DNA of 64,000 nucleotides. It comes from Bacillota bacterium. Its GTDB lineage: Bacteria; Bacillota; Clostridia; Acetivibrionales; DTU013. Each line of letters begins with the position of its first letter. Within the stretch, counting starts at the first letter, position 1. Below are positions 17,176-26,330 of the stretch, piece after piece. Below the pieces are notes generated by a model that saw only the letters and a list, made by a program, of their open reading frames with translations, did not search any database and was not told the origin of the DNA. A program made the translations under genes and the position numbers. The stretch is taken from NCBI GenBank assembly GCA_023418915.1, contig JAEZYU010000034.1, positions 1-64,000 on the forward strand, given 5' to 3'.

Positions 17176-19182
17176 TTAGCCTGCCTTAGCTGCTTCATTG
17201 TCATTCATTTTTCTGACGATACCATAATAGGTTCTTGATGTTATGCTGTAGCTGAATCCGTAAAGTATCATGAACAGGCCTGATACGACCAGTGCGCATA
17301 TGATGATAAGGTTTTTTTCAAACAGGTTTATTGCGCCAAGCAGGCCTGTTATCATATTGAAGCCGGCCATGGTATGCAGTATTGCGATGAGCAGCGGAGA
17401 GAAGAAGACCATGAGTATCTGCTTTTTGATCGTGTTTCTCACTTCTGCATCACTCATACCGACCTTTTGCATGATGTCGAAATTATCCCTGTCGTCATAG
17501 CCTTCTGTTATCTGTTTGTAGTACATTATCAGTACAAGGCACATCGTGAATATGATACTGAAAAAGATGCCTATGAACATTAGGCCGCCATTCATTGAAG
17601 CCATTTCGAACCTTCCGCCTACACCGTTTTCTACACTGTTTGTGCCCGGCAGTGTATCACACCACGTACGCACATCCTGAATATACGCAGTTTTATCCTG
17701 CTCCGCACCTGTAAGATTTAAACGGAAGGTCGTTATATGGTCATTATCAGCGGTATTGATGAAAGCATCGCGGAGTTTTTCCATTACCGAGGTATCTTTT
17801 ACGACCATGTAGTAGTCAAGACCGTAAATATCATTTTCCTCCTTTTCCTTGAAGACTGAAGTGCCAAGCTCCTTTTTCACCCTGTAGGTTTCAGTGCCAA
17901 GCTCTGCATGGCCGAAACCATAGTCGGAACCGGTAGAAAATATTATTATTTCATCATCTTTCAGCGTTTCCTGGCTGTTTTCGAGTCTGTTGTAATCCTC
18001 CAGCGAGACAAGTCTGACGGCAAAACGATCGGCGTAGCCGGCGGAGGGACTTGGTATAGTAAATATGCTGCCCTTTTTTTCGACATGAAGCACCTGATAT
18101 GTGAAAGCCATTTTGTCACTGATCTCAACATCCGTTTCACCTGCAAGCTCATTGAGCTTTGTGTTGATTGCTGCGGGATCTCTTACTGCTCCTGCGCTCA
18201 GATTAACAACAGCATCGTATGGATAACGGTAATTGAGCATACCCTCGGAACCCAACAGTACGGAAAGAGTACACAGAAGTGTGATTATTGTCATCGTACT
18301 GAAAATGCATATGTTGGACAGGCTTGAGGCGCTCTTTTTCATACGGTGGAGCATACCGGATATCGTAACAAAGTTTGTTTTGCTGTAGTATATTCTTTTG
18401 TTTCTCTTCAATATTTTCAACAGCGCCAGCAGGCCGGCCTTGAAAAACTGATGCGTCCCTATTACCACCAGTGAAACGGCCAGAAGAAAATTAACAAATA
18501 TGTTCGAATCTACCTTTGACTTTAATGCGATTGTATAACCTATTCCCAGCAGCAGGAGTCCGAACAGTGCGGTTAGCCACAGATTCCGGGGCTCCCTGTC
18601 GCCCTTTTTGGGTCCCTTAATAAGGTCGTTTGGGTCGTTTCTGAAAACATGTATTATGTTCTTGACCAGATTGACACCGTAAGTGGCCAGAAAATAGAGC
18701 AAGGTCTGGTTCAGCGCTTTCAGGCTGTATGAGAAGGCTGCGTCAACGGAAAGCATCGATATATTCATCAGCGCAAGAAAGATCAGCTTTGAAAACACCA
18801 GCCCGAATATGACTCCGCCGGCTATTACTATAACATAGATTAGGAGTGTTTCCCAAAACATCATTACGGAGATATGCTTTTTGTCCAGCCCAAGTACGCT
18901 GTAAAGTCCCAGTTCCTTTTTTCTCCGTTTGATGAGGAAGCTGTTGGTATAGGTGATGAACGGAAGCAGTATCAGACCGAGCAGAATCTGGCCGATTTGC
19001 ATCAGCACCAGTGCGTAGCTGCTGCGCGGAAGTGTTTTCATAATATCATTGTCTATTATTGTTGAAAACGTAAAGAGGGCAAAAACCGAAAAAATACCGG
19101 CCAGAATATACGGGAAGTATGTCGAACCGTTTTTGCGGATGCCCAGTACTGATAGCTTGGGAAGCAGAAACAACTTATTCAT
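17176..19182 (-). CDS. BceB-type ABC permease (FtsX family)
   Basis: 668 residues with the BceB layout: an N-terminal helix, three helices from about 60 to 160, further helices to about 310, a large extracytoplasmic domain of about 200 residues (about 315-520), then three C-terminal helices. It starts within the end of the ATPase gene (8-bp overlap, SD AGGAGG). In BceAB systems the permease binds peptide antibiotics such as bacitracin or their lipid complexes, frees the target and reports flux to the kinase. The large domain starts around YRYPYDAVVNLSAG. Substrate cannot be read from the sequence. Confidence 0.92.
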   Translation of the reverse strand: MNKLFLLPKLSVLGIRKNGSTYFPYILAGIFSVFALFTFSTIIDNDIMKTLPRSSYALVLMQIGQILLGLILLPFITYTNSFLIKRRKKELGLYSVLGLDKKHISVMMFWETLLIYVIVIAGGVIFGLVFSKLIFLALMNISMLSVDAAFSYSLKALNQTLLYFLATYGVNLVKNIIHVFRNDPNDLIKGPKKGDREPRNLWLTALFGLLLLGIGYTIALKSKVDSNIFVNFLLAVSLVVIGTHQFFKAGLLALLKILKRNKRIYYSKTNFVTISGMLHRMKKSASSLSNICIFSTMTIITLLCTLSVLLGSEGMLNYRYPYDAVVNLSAGAVRDPAAINTKLNELAGETDVEISDKMAFTYQVLHVEKKGSIFTIPSPSAGYADRFAVRLVSLEDYNRLENSQETLKDDEIIIFSTGSDYGFGHAELGTETYRVKKELGTSVFKEKEENDIYGLDYYMVVKDTSVMEKLRDAFINTADNDHITTFRLNLTGAEQDKTAYIQDVRTWCDTLPGTNSVENGVGGRFEMASMNGGLMFIGIFFSIIFTMCLVLIMYYKQITEGYDDRDNFDIMQKVGMSDAEVRNTIKKQILMVFFSPLLIAILHTMAGFNMITGLLGAINLFEKNLIIICALVVSGLFMILYGFSYSITSRTYYGIVRKMNDNEAAKAG

Positions 19183-19942
19183 TTTTCATGCCTCCTGTCT
19201 GAAGGACTGTCAAGGTGTCTGAGATCATCGTGTAGAGCTCTTCATCTGATGCGTATCCGCGGTATATCTGATGGAACACACAGCCGTCTTTTATAAACAT
19301 GACCCTGCCCGCATGGCTGGCAGCCTGGATACTGTGAGTCACCATCAGGATCGTCTGGCCTTCCTTGTTGATCTCGGCAAAAAGACTGAGTAGCTTTGAG
19401 GATGATTTTGAATCCAATGCTCCTGTAGGCTCGTCTGCCAGTACGATTTTCGGGTTTGTGATCAGTGCTCTGGCTGTGGCTGCACGCTGCTTTTCACCGC
19501 CGGATACTTCATACGGATATTTTTGCAGTATATCTTCTATACCAAGCTTTTTTGCCAGCGGTTCAAGAGACTTTTTCATTTCCTCCGGCGGCTTTCCAGC
19601 CAGCACCAGAGGAAGAAAAATGTTATCCTGTAGCGTAAAGGTGTCCAGCAGGTTGAAATCCTGAAATACGAAACCGAGGTTGTCGCGGCGGAAGGCTGCA
19701 AGCTCACCCTGCCTGATATTCGACAAATCTCTGCCGTCGAGAAAAACCTGACCGGCTGTGGCACGGTCGATGGTGGCAAGGATGTTGAGCAGCGTTGTTT
19801 TGCCTGAGCCCGATTCCCCCATGATGGCTACATATTCACCCTTCTCCACAGAGAAGGTAACACTATCCAGTGCCAGGATCTTGTTTGCACCGAGGCGTGT
19901 ATTGTATACTTTTTTGACACTGTTTATTTCAAGAAACGCCAT
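19175..19942 (-). CDS. BceA-type ABC transporter ATPase
   Basis: 255 residues: Walker A GESGSGKTT (about 43-51), Q-loop FVFQDFNLLD, signature VSGGEKQR, Walker B IVLADEPTGALD and the switch histidine in LMVTHS. This is the LolD/MacB/BceA class. ATG 19942 is preferred because AAAGGGATGA sits just upstream; an earlier in-frame ATG at 19963 has no SD. It powers the BceB-type permease encoded next. A TNACA-N4-TGTAA operator lies about 100 bp upstream. Confidence 0.93.
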   Translation of the reverse strand: MAFLEINSVKKVYNTRLGANKILALDSVTFSVEKGEYVAIMGESGSGKTTLLNILATIDRATAGQVFLDGRDLSNIRQGELAAFRRDNLGFVFQDFNLLDTFTLQDNIFLPLVLAGKPPEEMKKSLEPLAKKLGIEDILQKYPYEVSGGEKQRAATARALITNPKIVLADEPTGALDSKSSSKLLSLFAEINKEGQTILMVTHSIQAASHAGRVMFIKDGCVFHQIYRGYASDEELYTMISDTLTVLQTGGMKNE

Positions 19943-20044
19943 GATTTCATCCCTTTCAAGCACTTGTCATTGTTTTGCTATTATGATTTTAATGCAAAAA
20001 GAATGATGCTGCCATAAGGTTCGCTTACATTTTTTGCGCTAATC

Positions 20045-20058
20045 TTACATTTTTGTAA
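20045..20058. promoter_or_regulatory. BceR-type operator TTACA-TTTT-TGTAA
   Basis: A perfect palindrome matching the TNACA-N4-TGTAA pattern reported for Bce-like response regulators. It overlaps the kinase stop codon and lies upstream of the ATPase start. A second half site, CTTACATTTTTTG, is at 20024-20036. A candidate -10 for the ABC operon is CATAAT (minus strand, about 19984-19979). The layout implies an internal promoter driving only the ABC genes, activated by the neighbouring response regulator. Confidence 0.75.
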
Positions 20059-21091
20059 GGATGAAACCGATCGTCACCTTTGTGCCTTTTCCATATTCTG
20101 AGGTCACCTCGATTGTGTGGGAGAGCTTGTCCAGTATTTTTTTGCACAGATAAAGGCCAATGCCAGTTGATTTTTTATCCAGTCTGCCATTATAACCTGT
20201 AAAGCCCCTTTCAAATATACGGGGCAGGTCTTCGGGCCTTATGCCTATGCCGGAATCCTCGATGATCAGCCGGACTATCTCGCAAGATGCTTCAATACGT
20301 ATCGATATGCAGCCGTGCATAGTGTACTTAAATGCGTTTGACAATATTTGGCTGATTGCGAACTGCAGCCATTTCTCATCGGTGGTGACTGTGCAGCTGA
20401 ATTCCTGCATATCAAGTGACAGTTTGCTGTTTATGAAAAATAATGCATGTTTTTTGAGAGCCTGATTTACGATCGCCTGCAGGTCATATTTCTTAAAGAG
20501 GAAATCAGAGGTTATGCTGTCCAGTTTTTGAAAATATAAGACCATTTCTGCATACTGCTCTACCTTGAAAAGCTCTTCTGCCAACAGCTTTATGTCAGGC
20601 ATGTCACTGTTGGATTGAAGCAGCAGCCTCATTGCAGATATGGGAATTTTGATCTGATGGGCCCACATGGTATAATAGTCCGTCATTTCTGTATCTTTGG
20701 CGCTTATACTTGTCTTAAGCTGTCTGAGCTCGTCTGTCAGAGTGCAGATCATCTGTTGATATTGCTGTTCCATGATGCCTTTTGGGTCGGGCAACAGTTC
20801 CAATATGTTATCCGGATTCATGCGCGCCTTGTGCAATGTTCTGTATCGCTGAATGTGTCTGATGAAGTCATAGGTAACAAAACACAGAGCAGTGAATATC
20901 CAGAGGAAGAAAGCATAGAGAAGGCGGTCCATATTTTCCAATTGATAAAGAAGACAGACTATGTAGAAAAACAGTATGCTCACAAGGAAAAGTCCCGCAG
21001 CCTTGCGTTTTTCCAAAAGGTATTTGTAAAGGAGTCTGTGTATAGTATCGCTTAAATCATCCGGTTTATTTCTGTCATCAGTGTCTTTCAT
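20045..21091 (-). CDS. BceS-type intramembrane-sensing histidine kinase
   Basis: 348 residues. Two closely spaced membrane helices (LFLVSILFFYIVCLLY and LLYAFFLWIFTALCFVTYDF) have almost no loop between them, which defines intramembrane-sensing kinases that depend on the ABC permease for stimulus perception. The phosphoacceptor is His145 in WAHQIKIP. The N box is NAFKYT and the G boxes are DSGIGI and GIGLYLCKKI. ATG 21091 starts 1 bp after the regulator stop and has GGTGA 5 nt upstream; an in-frame TTG at 21106 is less likely. It should phosphorylate the upstream-encoded regulator. Confidence 0.92.
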   Translation of the reverse strand: MKDTDDRNKPDDLSDTIHRLLYKYLLEKRKAAGLFLVSILFFYIVCLLYQLENMDRLLYAFFLWIFTALCFVTYDFIRHIQRYRTLHKARMNPDNILELLPDPKGIMEQQYQQMICTLTDELRQLKTSISAKDTEMTDYYTMWAHQIKIPISAMRLLLQSNSDMPDIKLLAEELFKVEQYAEMVLYFQKLDSITSDFLFKKYDLQAIVNQALKKHALFFINSKLSLDMQEFSCTVTTDEKWLQFAISQILSNAFKYTMHGCISIRIEASCEIVRLIIEDSGIGIRPEDLPRIFERGFTGYNGRLDKKSTGIGLYLCKKILDKLSHTIEVTSEYGKGTKVTIGFILTKM

Positions 21092-21092
21092 A

Positions 21093-21770
21093 TCATTCAC
21101 CGCCAATCAGGTAGCCCATTCCTTTTTTTGTATGTATCAGGTCTATGATTGATGCCTCCTCAAGCTTCTTGCGAAGACGGTTCATGTTGACCGTCAGTGT
21201 ATTGTCGTCCACAAAGCAGTCATCATCCCATAATCGCTTCATGATCAGTTCTCTTGAGACTGTTTTGCCGATATTTTCGAACAACAGCTGCATTATTTTT
21301 AATTCGTTTTTTGTCAGTTCTATCTTCTTGCCACGGTACGTGATAGATCCGTCCAACGTATTGAACAGTACGCCATTATGCTCCAGCCATGTCGTCTGAT
21401 CACTGTATGCGTATGTGCGTCGAAGCAGCGCCTGGACCTTTGCACGCAGCACTTCCAGATCGAAGGGCTTAGGTACGAAATCGTCTCCGCCCATGTTTAC
21501 CGCCATGACTATATTCATGTTGTCTGAGGCGGACGAAATGAATATCACAGGAATGCGTGACAGCTTGCGTATTTCAGCACACCAGTAGTAACCGTTGTAG
21601 AATGGAAGTGAAATGTCCATCAGCACCAGCTGCGGCTCAAATTTTATGAAATCCTCCAGTACATTGCTGAAATCATCGGTACACCGGACGTCATATCCCC
21701 ATCGATTTAAATATTCTTTGACAACTTTTGCTATGACGCCATCATCTTCTATGATAAGGATCTTATACAT
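21093..21770 (-). CDS. BceR-type OmpR-family response regulator
   Basis: 225 residues: receiver domain (1-120) with the phospho-accepting Asp52 in LVLMDISLP, acidic IIEDD near the start and Lys in VPKPF; then an OmpR/PhoB winged helix (about 130-222) with LTKNELKIMQLLFEN and NTLTVNMNRLRKKL. First gene of the RR-HK-ATPase-permease run. SD AGGAGAAA precedes the ATG. The binding site expected for this subfamily is present at 20045-20058. Confidence 0.93.
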   Translation of the reverse strand: MYKILIIEDDGVIAKVVKEYLNRWGYDVRCTDDFSNVLEDFIKFEPQLVLMDISLPFYNGYYWCAEIRKLSRIPVIFISSASDNMNIVMAVNMGGDDFVPKPFDLEVLRAKVQALLRRTYAYSDQTTWLEHNGVLFNTLDGSITYRGKKIELTKNELKIMQLLFENIGKTVSRELIMKRLWDDDCFVDDNTLTVNMNRLRKKLEEASIIDLIHTKKGMGYLIGGE

Positions 21771-21901
21771 ATTTTCTCCTTTGATACTAGCAGTAATACA
21801 GCTGCAGATATGTCAGGCAAAGAGCCGGATGCCGCTTATCTGGAGGCGATAAATACTCAGCCTTCACTCAGGCACATACGGATCGGGATAATAGGATCTT
21901 A

Positions 21902-24097
21902 CTAAACAACGGCTAAATGAATAAGCTTTCCCTTGAAGTCTCCATACAAACCGGTGATATTTATGCCTGCATACATCAGAGTACTGCCGCTGTACGCTTC
22001 GCCTGTACTGGTATCTCTGTAAACTGCGTTTTCATCAAGCCCCTTCAATCGAATCCTGCGACTGCGGTAATTCGGTCGCTGATAAACCTGTATGTAAGTT
22101 ACGAGCGTTTCGCTCCTGTCCTTTGATACAACAGACCATGCATCATATAGATGGTTGGCTGTGAAATCTGCTATACGGTAGTAATCCCCTTCACGTATCA
22201 GATCATTGTACTTATGGTACATTTTTACCTGTTCCGGGATCATGTCCCTGTCTTCCTTCGGTATACGTGTCACATCCAGTTCATATCCAAATGTTCCAGC
22301 CAGTGCGACGTATCCTCTAGTCTCAAATGAAGTGACTCTGTTGACGGTATGGTTGGGACAATCGCTTACATGAGCTCCGATAGTTGAAAGCGGATATACC
22401 ATGGCTGTTCCGCGTTGTATTTTTAATCGCTCTATAGCATCAGTGTCATCAGAGCACCAGACCTGAGGGCTATAATACAGTATGCCCGGATCAAATCTGG
22501 CACCGCCGCCCGAGCAGTTTTCCAGGAGGATGTGAGGGAAATCTGTCGTAAGACGATTCATCATTTCATAAACGGCTAAGATATAACGGTGGCTTGTTTC
22601 CTGCTGTCTTTCAGAAGGCAGCCAAGAGCTTCCAAGGTCACTCAGCGGCCTGTTCATATCCCACTTGACATACACTATATTGGCATCTGACAGGATCTTT
22701 TTCATCATACCGTAAACAGTCTCGACAACCTCCGGATTTGTAAGATCCAGTACATACTGGTTCCTGGCCAGGCCTGGTGTGCGGCCTGTAATATGTATGC
22801 ACCATTCGGGGTGTGTACGGTATAGATCTGAATCAGGCGAGATCATTTCTGGTTCGAACCAAATCCCAAAACCCATGCCGATTTTATTTACTTCATCAAC
22901 AAGATACTTCAATCCTCCCTTTATTTTTTCCTCATTTACGACCCAGTCACCGAGAGAACAGTTGTCACTGCTGCGTTTGCCGAACCAACCGTCATCCATG
23001 ACCAGCATCTCAATGCCGAGAGAAGAGGCCTCTTTTGCTATCGACACCAGTTTTTCAGCATCAAAGTTAAAGTATGTAGCTTCCCAGTTGTTGATCAGAA
23101 TCGGTCGTTTTTTGTCCTTGTAACGCCCTCTGATCAGGTGGCTGCGGTAAAGATCATGGAAGGTGCGTGTCATACTGCCTATTCCCTGATATGAATAAAC
23201 CATGACGACCTCAGGAGTGGTAAATCTCTGTCCAGGCTCAAGCAGCCACTCAAAGTCCGTCGGATTAATGCCCATGACTACCCTTAATGTATCAAACTGC
23301 CCGCCCTCGACGCAGGCATAGAAATTTCCCGAGTATACGAGATTGAAGCCATAGACCTCGCCGAAATCCTCTGTCGCATCAGATCCCGCAACAGCAATGA
23401 AGGGATTGCACTGATGCCCCGGTTCTCCGCGGTTGGAAGAGAAGGACTTTTTTCCAAGACCTGCTGCGAGCCTTTGTACATGCCTTTCTCTTGCCCATGA
23501 TCCGTGAAGTGAAATGATATCGAAATTAATTCCTTCCAGATCGACACAGCAGGAAAGAACCTTGGTCAGACTTAGCGGGTCTGTCCCGAGATTCTTAAAT
23601 CTTACGCTTCTGGTTATGACATTAAGATGCTCAAAGGCAGTGTAGACCAGAACGATCTCAAGATTCAAAATTTTATCCATACAGACGATTTCAAGCGTAG
23701 TACAGTCCTCATCACTGCCAAATGTAGCGGGAAGGCCTTCTAACGGAGGCTTTCCCTTATATATGCCGTGTGAAATATATTGAAGCTTGCTGGCTGTATG
23801 CCCGTTCACATCACGGATACCGAAGCATGTTTCGCGAAAATCCCCAATCCCGTGAGTGGGATATTCTGATGGAAAAGCGTCATAGAATGACAGCCTGTCC
23901 CTGTTGTTTTTTGAGGGTACAAAAGGGCTTTCATCAATACGCATCAAGCTGTCTGCCATTATGTTTTCATCACTGATCCGTCTGCCGAAATATACGTGAC
24001 CAACGAACTGTTCCTCATCAACAATACCAATAATATACGATGTTTTGTCAGCGTCAAGCTTGAAGATCCGCTGCTTTTTGAAATACTGAATTCCCAT
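21902..24097 (-). CDS. GH36 alpha-galactosidase
   Basis: 731 residues, the usual size for bacterial GH36, without a signal peptide, so it acts on imported alpha-galactosides (melibiose, raffinose type). An N-terminal beta-sandwich (about 1-330) is followed by the barrel with MLVMDDGWFGKR, the nucleophile Asp480 in VKWDMNR, the CSGGGARFD motif and the acid/base Asp550 in WCSDDTDA. A C-terminal beta domain completes it. SD GGAGG lies 8 nt upstream. It is transcribed divergently from the sialate O-acetylesterase gene. No sugar transporter is adjacent. Confidence 0.95.
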   Translation of the reverse strand: MGIQYFKKQRIFKLDADKTSYIIGIVDEEQFVGHVYFGRRISDENIMADSLMRIDESPFVPSKNNRDRLSFYDAFPSEYPTHGIGDFRETCFGIRDVNGHTASKLQYISHGIYKGKPPLEGLPATFGSDEDCTTLEIVCMDKILNLEIVLVYTAFEHLNVITRSVRFKNLGTDPLSLTKVLSCCVDLEGINFDIISLHGSWARERHVQRLAAGLGKKSFSSNRGEPGHQCNPFIAVAGSDATEDFGEVYGFNLVYSGNFYACVEGGQFDTLRVVMGINPTDFEWLLEPGQRFTTPEVVMVYSYQGIGSMTRTFHDLYRSHLIRGRYKDKKRPILINNWEATYFNFDAEKLVSIAKEASSLGIEMLVMDDGWFGKRSSDNCSLGDWVVNEEKIKGGLKYLVDEVNKIGMGFGIWFEPEMISPDSDLYRTHPEWCIHITGRTPGLARNQYVLDLTNPEVVETVYGMMKKILSDANIVYVKWDMNRPLSDLGSSWLPSERQQETSHRYILAVYEMMNRLTTDFPHILLENCSGGGARFDPGILYYSPQVWCSDDTDAIERLKIQRGTAMVYPLSTIGAHVSDCPNHTVNRVTSFETRGYVALAGTFGYELDVTRIPKEDRDMIPEQVKMYHKYNDLIREGDYYRIADFTANHLYDAWSVVSKDRSETLVTYIQVYQRPNYRSRRIRLKGLDENAVYRDTSTGEAYSGSTLMYAGINITGLYGDFKGKLIHLAVV

Positions 24098-24204
24098 GTC
24101 CGCCTCCTATATTACGATGCAAGCACAGCTTTATCGATTTATTATACCACTTTGTGGTCAGGCTTGAAATATTCACTTATTGATAGAAAACTTGGTCCAT
24201 TGTA

Positions 24205-24242
24205 TGTTTTTTCTTTGAACGATGCGTTATAACAGGTTGACA
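24205..24242 (+). promoter_or_regulatory. Module A copy joined to a candidate promoter
   Basis: A copy of the repeat end TTTGAACGATGCGTTATAAC (24214-24233) is followed directly by TTGACA (24237-24242). With 17 bp spacing TTAAAT (24260-24265) could serve as -10 for the esterase gene. The repeat therefore sits against the -35 box. Confidence 0.5.
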
Positions 24243-24300
24243 ATTTTCTGAAAAAAGATTTAAATTTTATTATGCATTTTGTGAAAGGTCGTGTACACAC

Positions 24301-26220
24301 ATGGTATACAGTAAATTAAGGCTTCCGCAATTAATCGGCGACGGTATGGTGCTGCAAAGAAACGCTGCTGTGAAGATATGGGGCTGGGCCCCACCATATG
24401 CCGGTGTGACTGTAGACTTTGACAAAAGGGTGTATAGTTGTACCGCAGGTGACGACGGGAAATGGGAGGTCACGATGGAGCCGCGGAAAGAAGGCGGCCC
24501 GTATTGTATGGAGATCACTGCCGGCAGGGCGGATACTGCCAAACCACACATTGATCGAATAATTCTCAGAGATATATTGATCGGTGATGTATGGGTCTGT
24601 TCCGGGCAATCCAATATGCAGACGCCTGTAGAACGGCTTGTTGATCTGTTTGATAAGGAGATAGCAGAGGCCTGCAGCAATGAAATCAGATATTTTCTGG
24701 TACCGGAGAGATATGATTTCAATAAAAAGCAGGATGATATGGAGGGTGGTGGCTGGATCAGTGCCGGGTATCCGAATGTACTTGGATTTTCAGCGGTTGC
24801 ACTTTTTTACGCTTCTGCAATACATGGGAAGTATGGTGTGCCGGTTGGTATAATCAATGCCAGCATCGGCGGCACTCCGGTGCAAGCATGGATGAGCGAG
24901 GAGTCGTTAACTGACTGGCCTCATTATTTGAAGGAATTGGAGATATGTAAGGATACTTCCTATGTCGAGAGTGTGAAGAGGAATGATGAGAGATCTGGCG
25001 CAGAGTGGTTTGAACAGCTTAACCGGGCTGACGCCGGCCTTTGTGATGCTGAAAAACCTTGGAGCAGTGATGATTGCGATATATCCGCCTGGTCTGCTGT
25101 GAACCTGCCTGTAAAGTTGGAGGATCAAGGACTGAAGGGCTTGTGTGGTTCTATATGGCTGAAGAAGGAGATCGATATCCCAGATGGGCTTGCGGGAAAG
25201 CCTGCCATACTGAGAATGGGTACGATTGTTGACAGTGATGTAACGTATGTGAATGGAGTGGAGGTTGGAACAGTTGCATACCGTTATCCGCCAAGAAAGT
25301 ATCTGATCCCGGCTGGTATTATGAGAGACGGAAGGAATACTATCACCGTCAGAATGGTAAGTAATGCAGGAGAAGGAGAATTTGTGACAGAAAAGCCGTA
25401 TCGACTGGAGATCGGTGATCAGATTATTGATTTGACGGGAGAGTGGAAGTATAAGATCGGGGCTGTCATGGACAGATCACTTCCTGAAATGACCTTCTTC
25501 AGTTACAAACCCAGCGGTTTGTATAACGGAATGATCGCACCGCTCCTTAAATATGTGATCAAAGGTATTCTGTGGTATCAGGGGGAAGCAAATACCTCAG
25601 CACCGGAGGAGTACCACGGGCTGTTCACCACAATGATTACGGACTGGAGGAAGCAATGGAAGCTTGGAAGCCTTCCTTTCCTGTTTGTTCAGCTCCACAA
25701 TTTCCAGAAGCCTGTATGTGAGCCAGGCTCAAGCAGCTGGGCTGAACTCAGAGATGCGCAGCTAATGTCATTATGCCTGCCTGATACGGGAATGGCTGTG
25801 GCTATAGACGCCGGTGAATGGAACGATATTCATCCTCTTGACAAGAAGACTGTTGCTGACAGGCTTTCACTTGCGGCGTACAAAACAGCCTATGGAGAAG
25901 ACAGCATATGCTGCAGTCCGATCTACAGGGATATGATGAGGGATGGGAACAGGATAATCATCAGATTCTTTGAGCCGACAGGCGGTCTGATTTCCAAGGA
26001 TGGGGAACCGCTGAGGCATTTTGCGATAGCAGGTGTCGATCGAAGATTTATTTGGGCCAGGGCTGAAATAGAAGATGACAGTGTAATCGTCTGGAGCGAA
26101 GATATAAAAGAACCTGCTGCTGTACGCTATGCATGGGCAGACAATCCGGACGGGGCAAATCTGTATAATAAGGCCGGATTGCCAGCATCTCCTTTCAGGA
26201 CTGACGATTGGGACATATAA
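24301..26220 (+). CDS. Sialate O-acetylesterase-like carbohydrate esterase
   Basis: 639 residues, no signal peptide. SGNH-hydrolase signatures are present: VCSGQSNMQ with nucleophile Ser104, GGTPVQAW, ILWYQGEAN and the catalytic WNDIHPLDK (Asp509, His511). A jelly-roll insert (about 245-385, with TYVNGVEVG) interrupts the hydrolase domain, as in sialate 9-O-acetylesterases (DUF303). It removes acetyl groups from sialic acids or acetylated plant or host glycans. AAAGG is about 15 nt upstream, a rather long spacing. The stop codon lies at the edge of a dispersed repeat (module C). No sialidase or nan genes are nearby, so the physiological substrate is uncertain. Confidence 0.88.
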   Translation: MVYSKLRLPQLIGDGMVLQRNAAVKIWGWAPPYAGVTVDFDKRVYSCTAGDDGKWEVTMEPRKEGGPYCMEITAGRADTAKPHIDRIILRDILIGDVWVCSGQSNMQTPVERLVDLFDKEIAEACSNEIRYFLVPERYDFNKKQDDMEGGGWISAGYPNVLGFSAVALFYASAIHGKYGVPVGIINASIGGTPVQAWMSEESLTDWPHYLKELEICKDTSYVESVKRNDERSGAEWFEQLNRADAGLCDAEKPWSSDDCDISAWSAVNLPVKLEDQGLKGLCGSIWLKKEIDIPDGLAGKPAILRMGTIVDSDVTYVNGVEVGTVAYRYPPRKYLIPAGIMRDGRNTITVRMVSNAGEGEFVTEKPYRLEIGDQIIDLTGEWKYKIGAVMDRSLPEMTFFSYKPSGLYNGMIAPLLKYVIKGILWYQGEANTSAPEEYHGLFTTMITDWRKQWKLGSLPFLFVQLHNFQKPVCEPGSSSWAELRDAQLMSLCLPDTGMAVAIDAGEWNDIHPLDKKTVADRLSLAAYKTAYGEDSICCSPIYRDMMRDGNRIIIRFFEPTGGLISKDGEPLRHFAIAGVDRRFIWARAEIEDDSVIVWSEDIKEPAAVRYAWADNPDGANLYNKAGLPASPFRTDDWDI

Positions 26221-26277
26221 CGAGGTGAATTATGTCCCCCACCTCTTTACGTCCTTTCAACCTTCAGGCTTAAAATA
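26214..26277. repeat. Dispersed repeat module C, copy 1
   Basis: ATATAACGAGGTG...ATGTCCCCCACCTCTTTACG then TTTCAACCTTCAGGCTTAAAA, an imperfect hairpin. Begins on the stop codon of the esterase gene. Related copies are at 29668-29747 and 46996-47097. Confidence 0.75.
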
Positions 26278-26330
26278 CATGGCGACGGCTGCAATTATGC
26301 CTTTTGACTTTATTTCATTATCGACGATAT

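Noticed and set aside
21810..21905. 31-residue plus-strand frame MSGKEPDAAYLEAIN...
   Set aside because: No SD and no conserved context between two minus-strand genes.
22850..22875. tRNA T-loop-like GGTTCGAACC
   Set aside because: Lies inside the alpha-galactosidase coding sequence with no cloverleaf around it.
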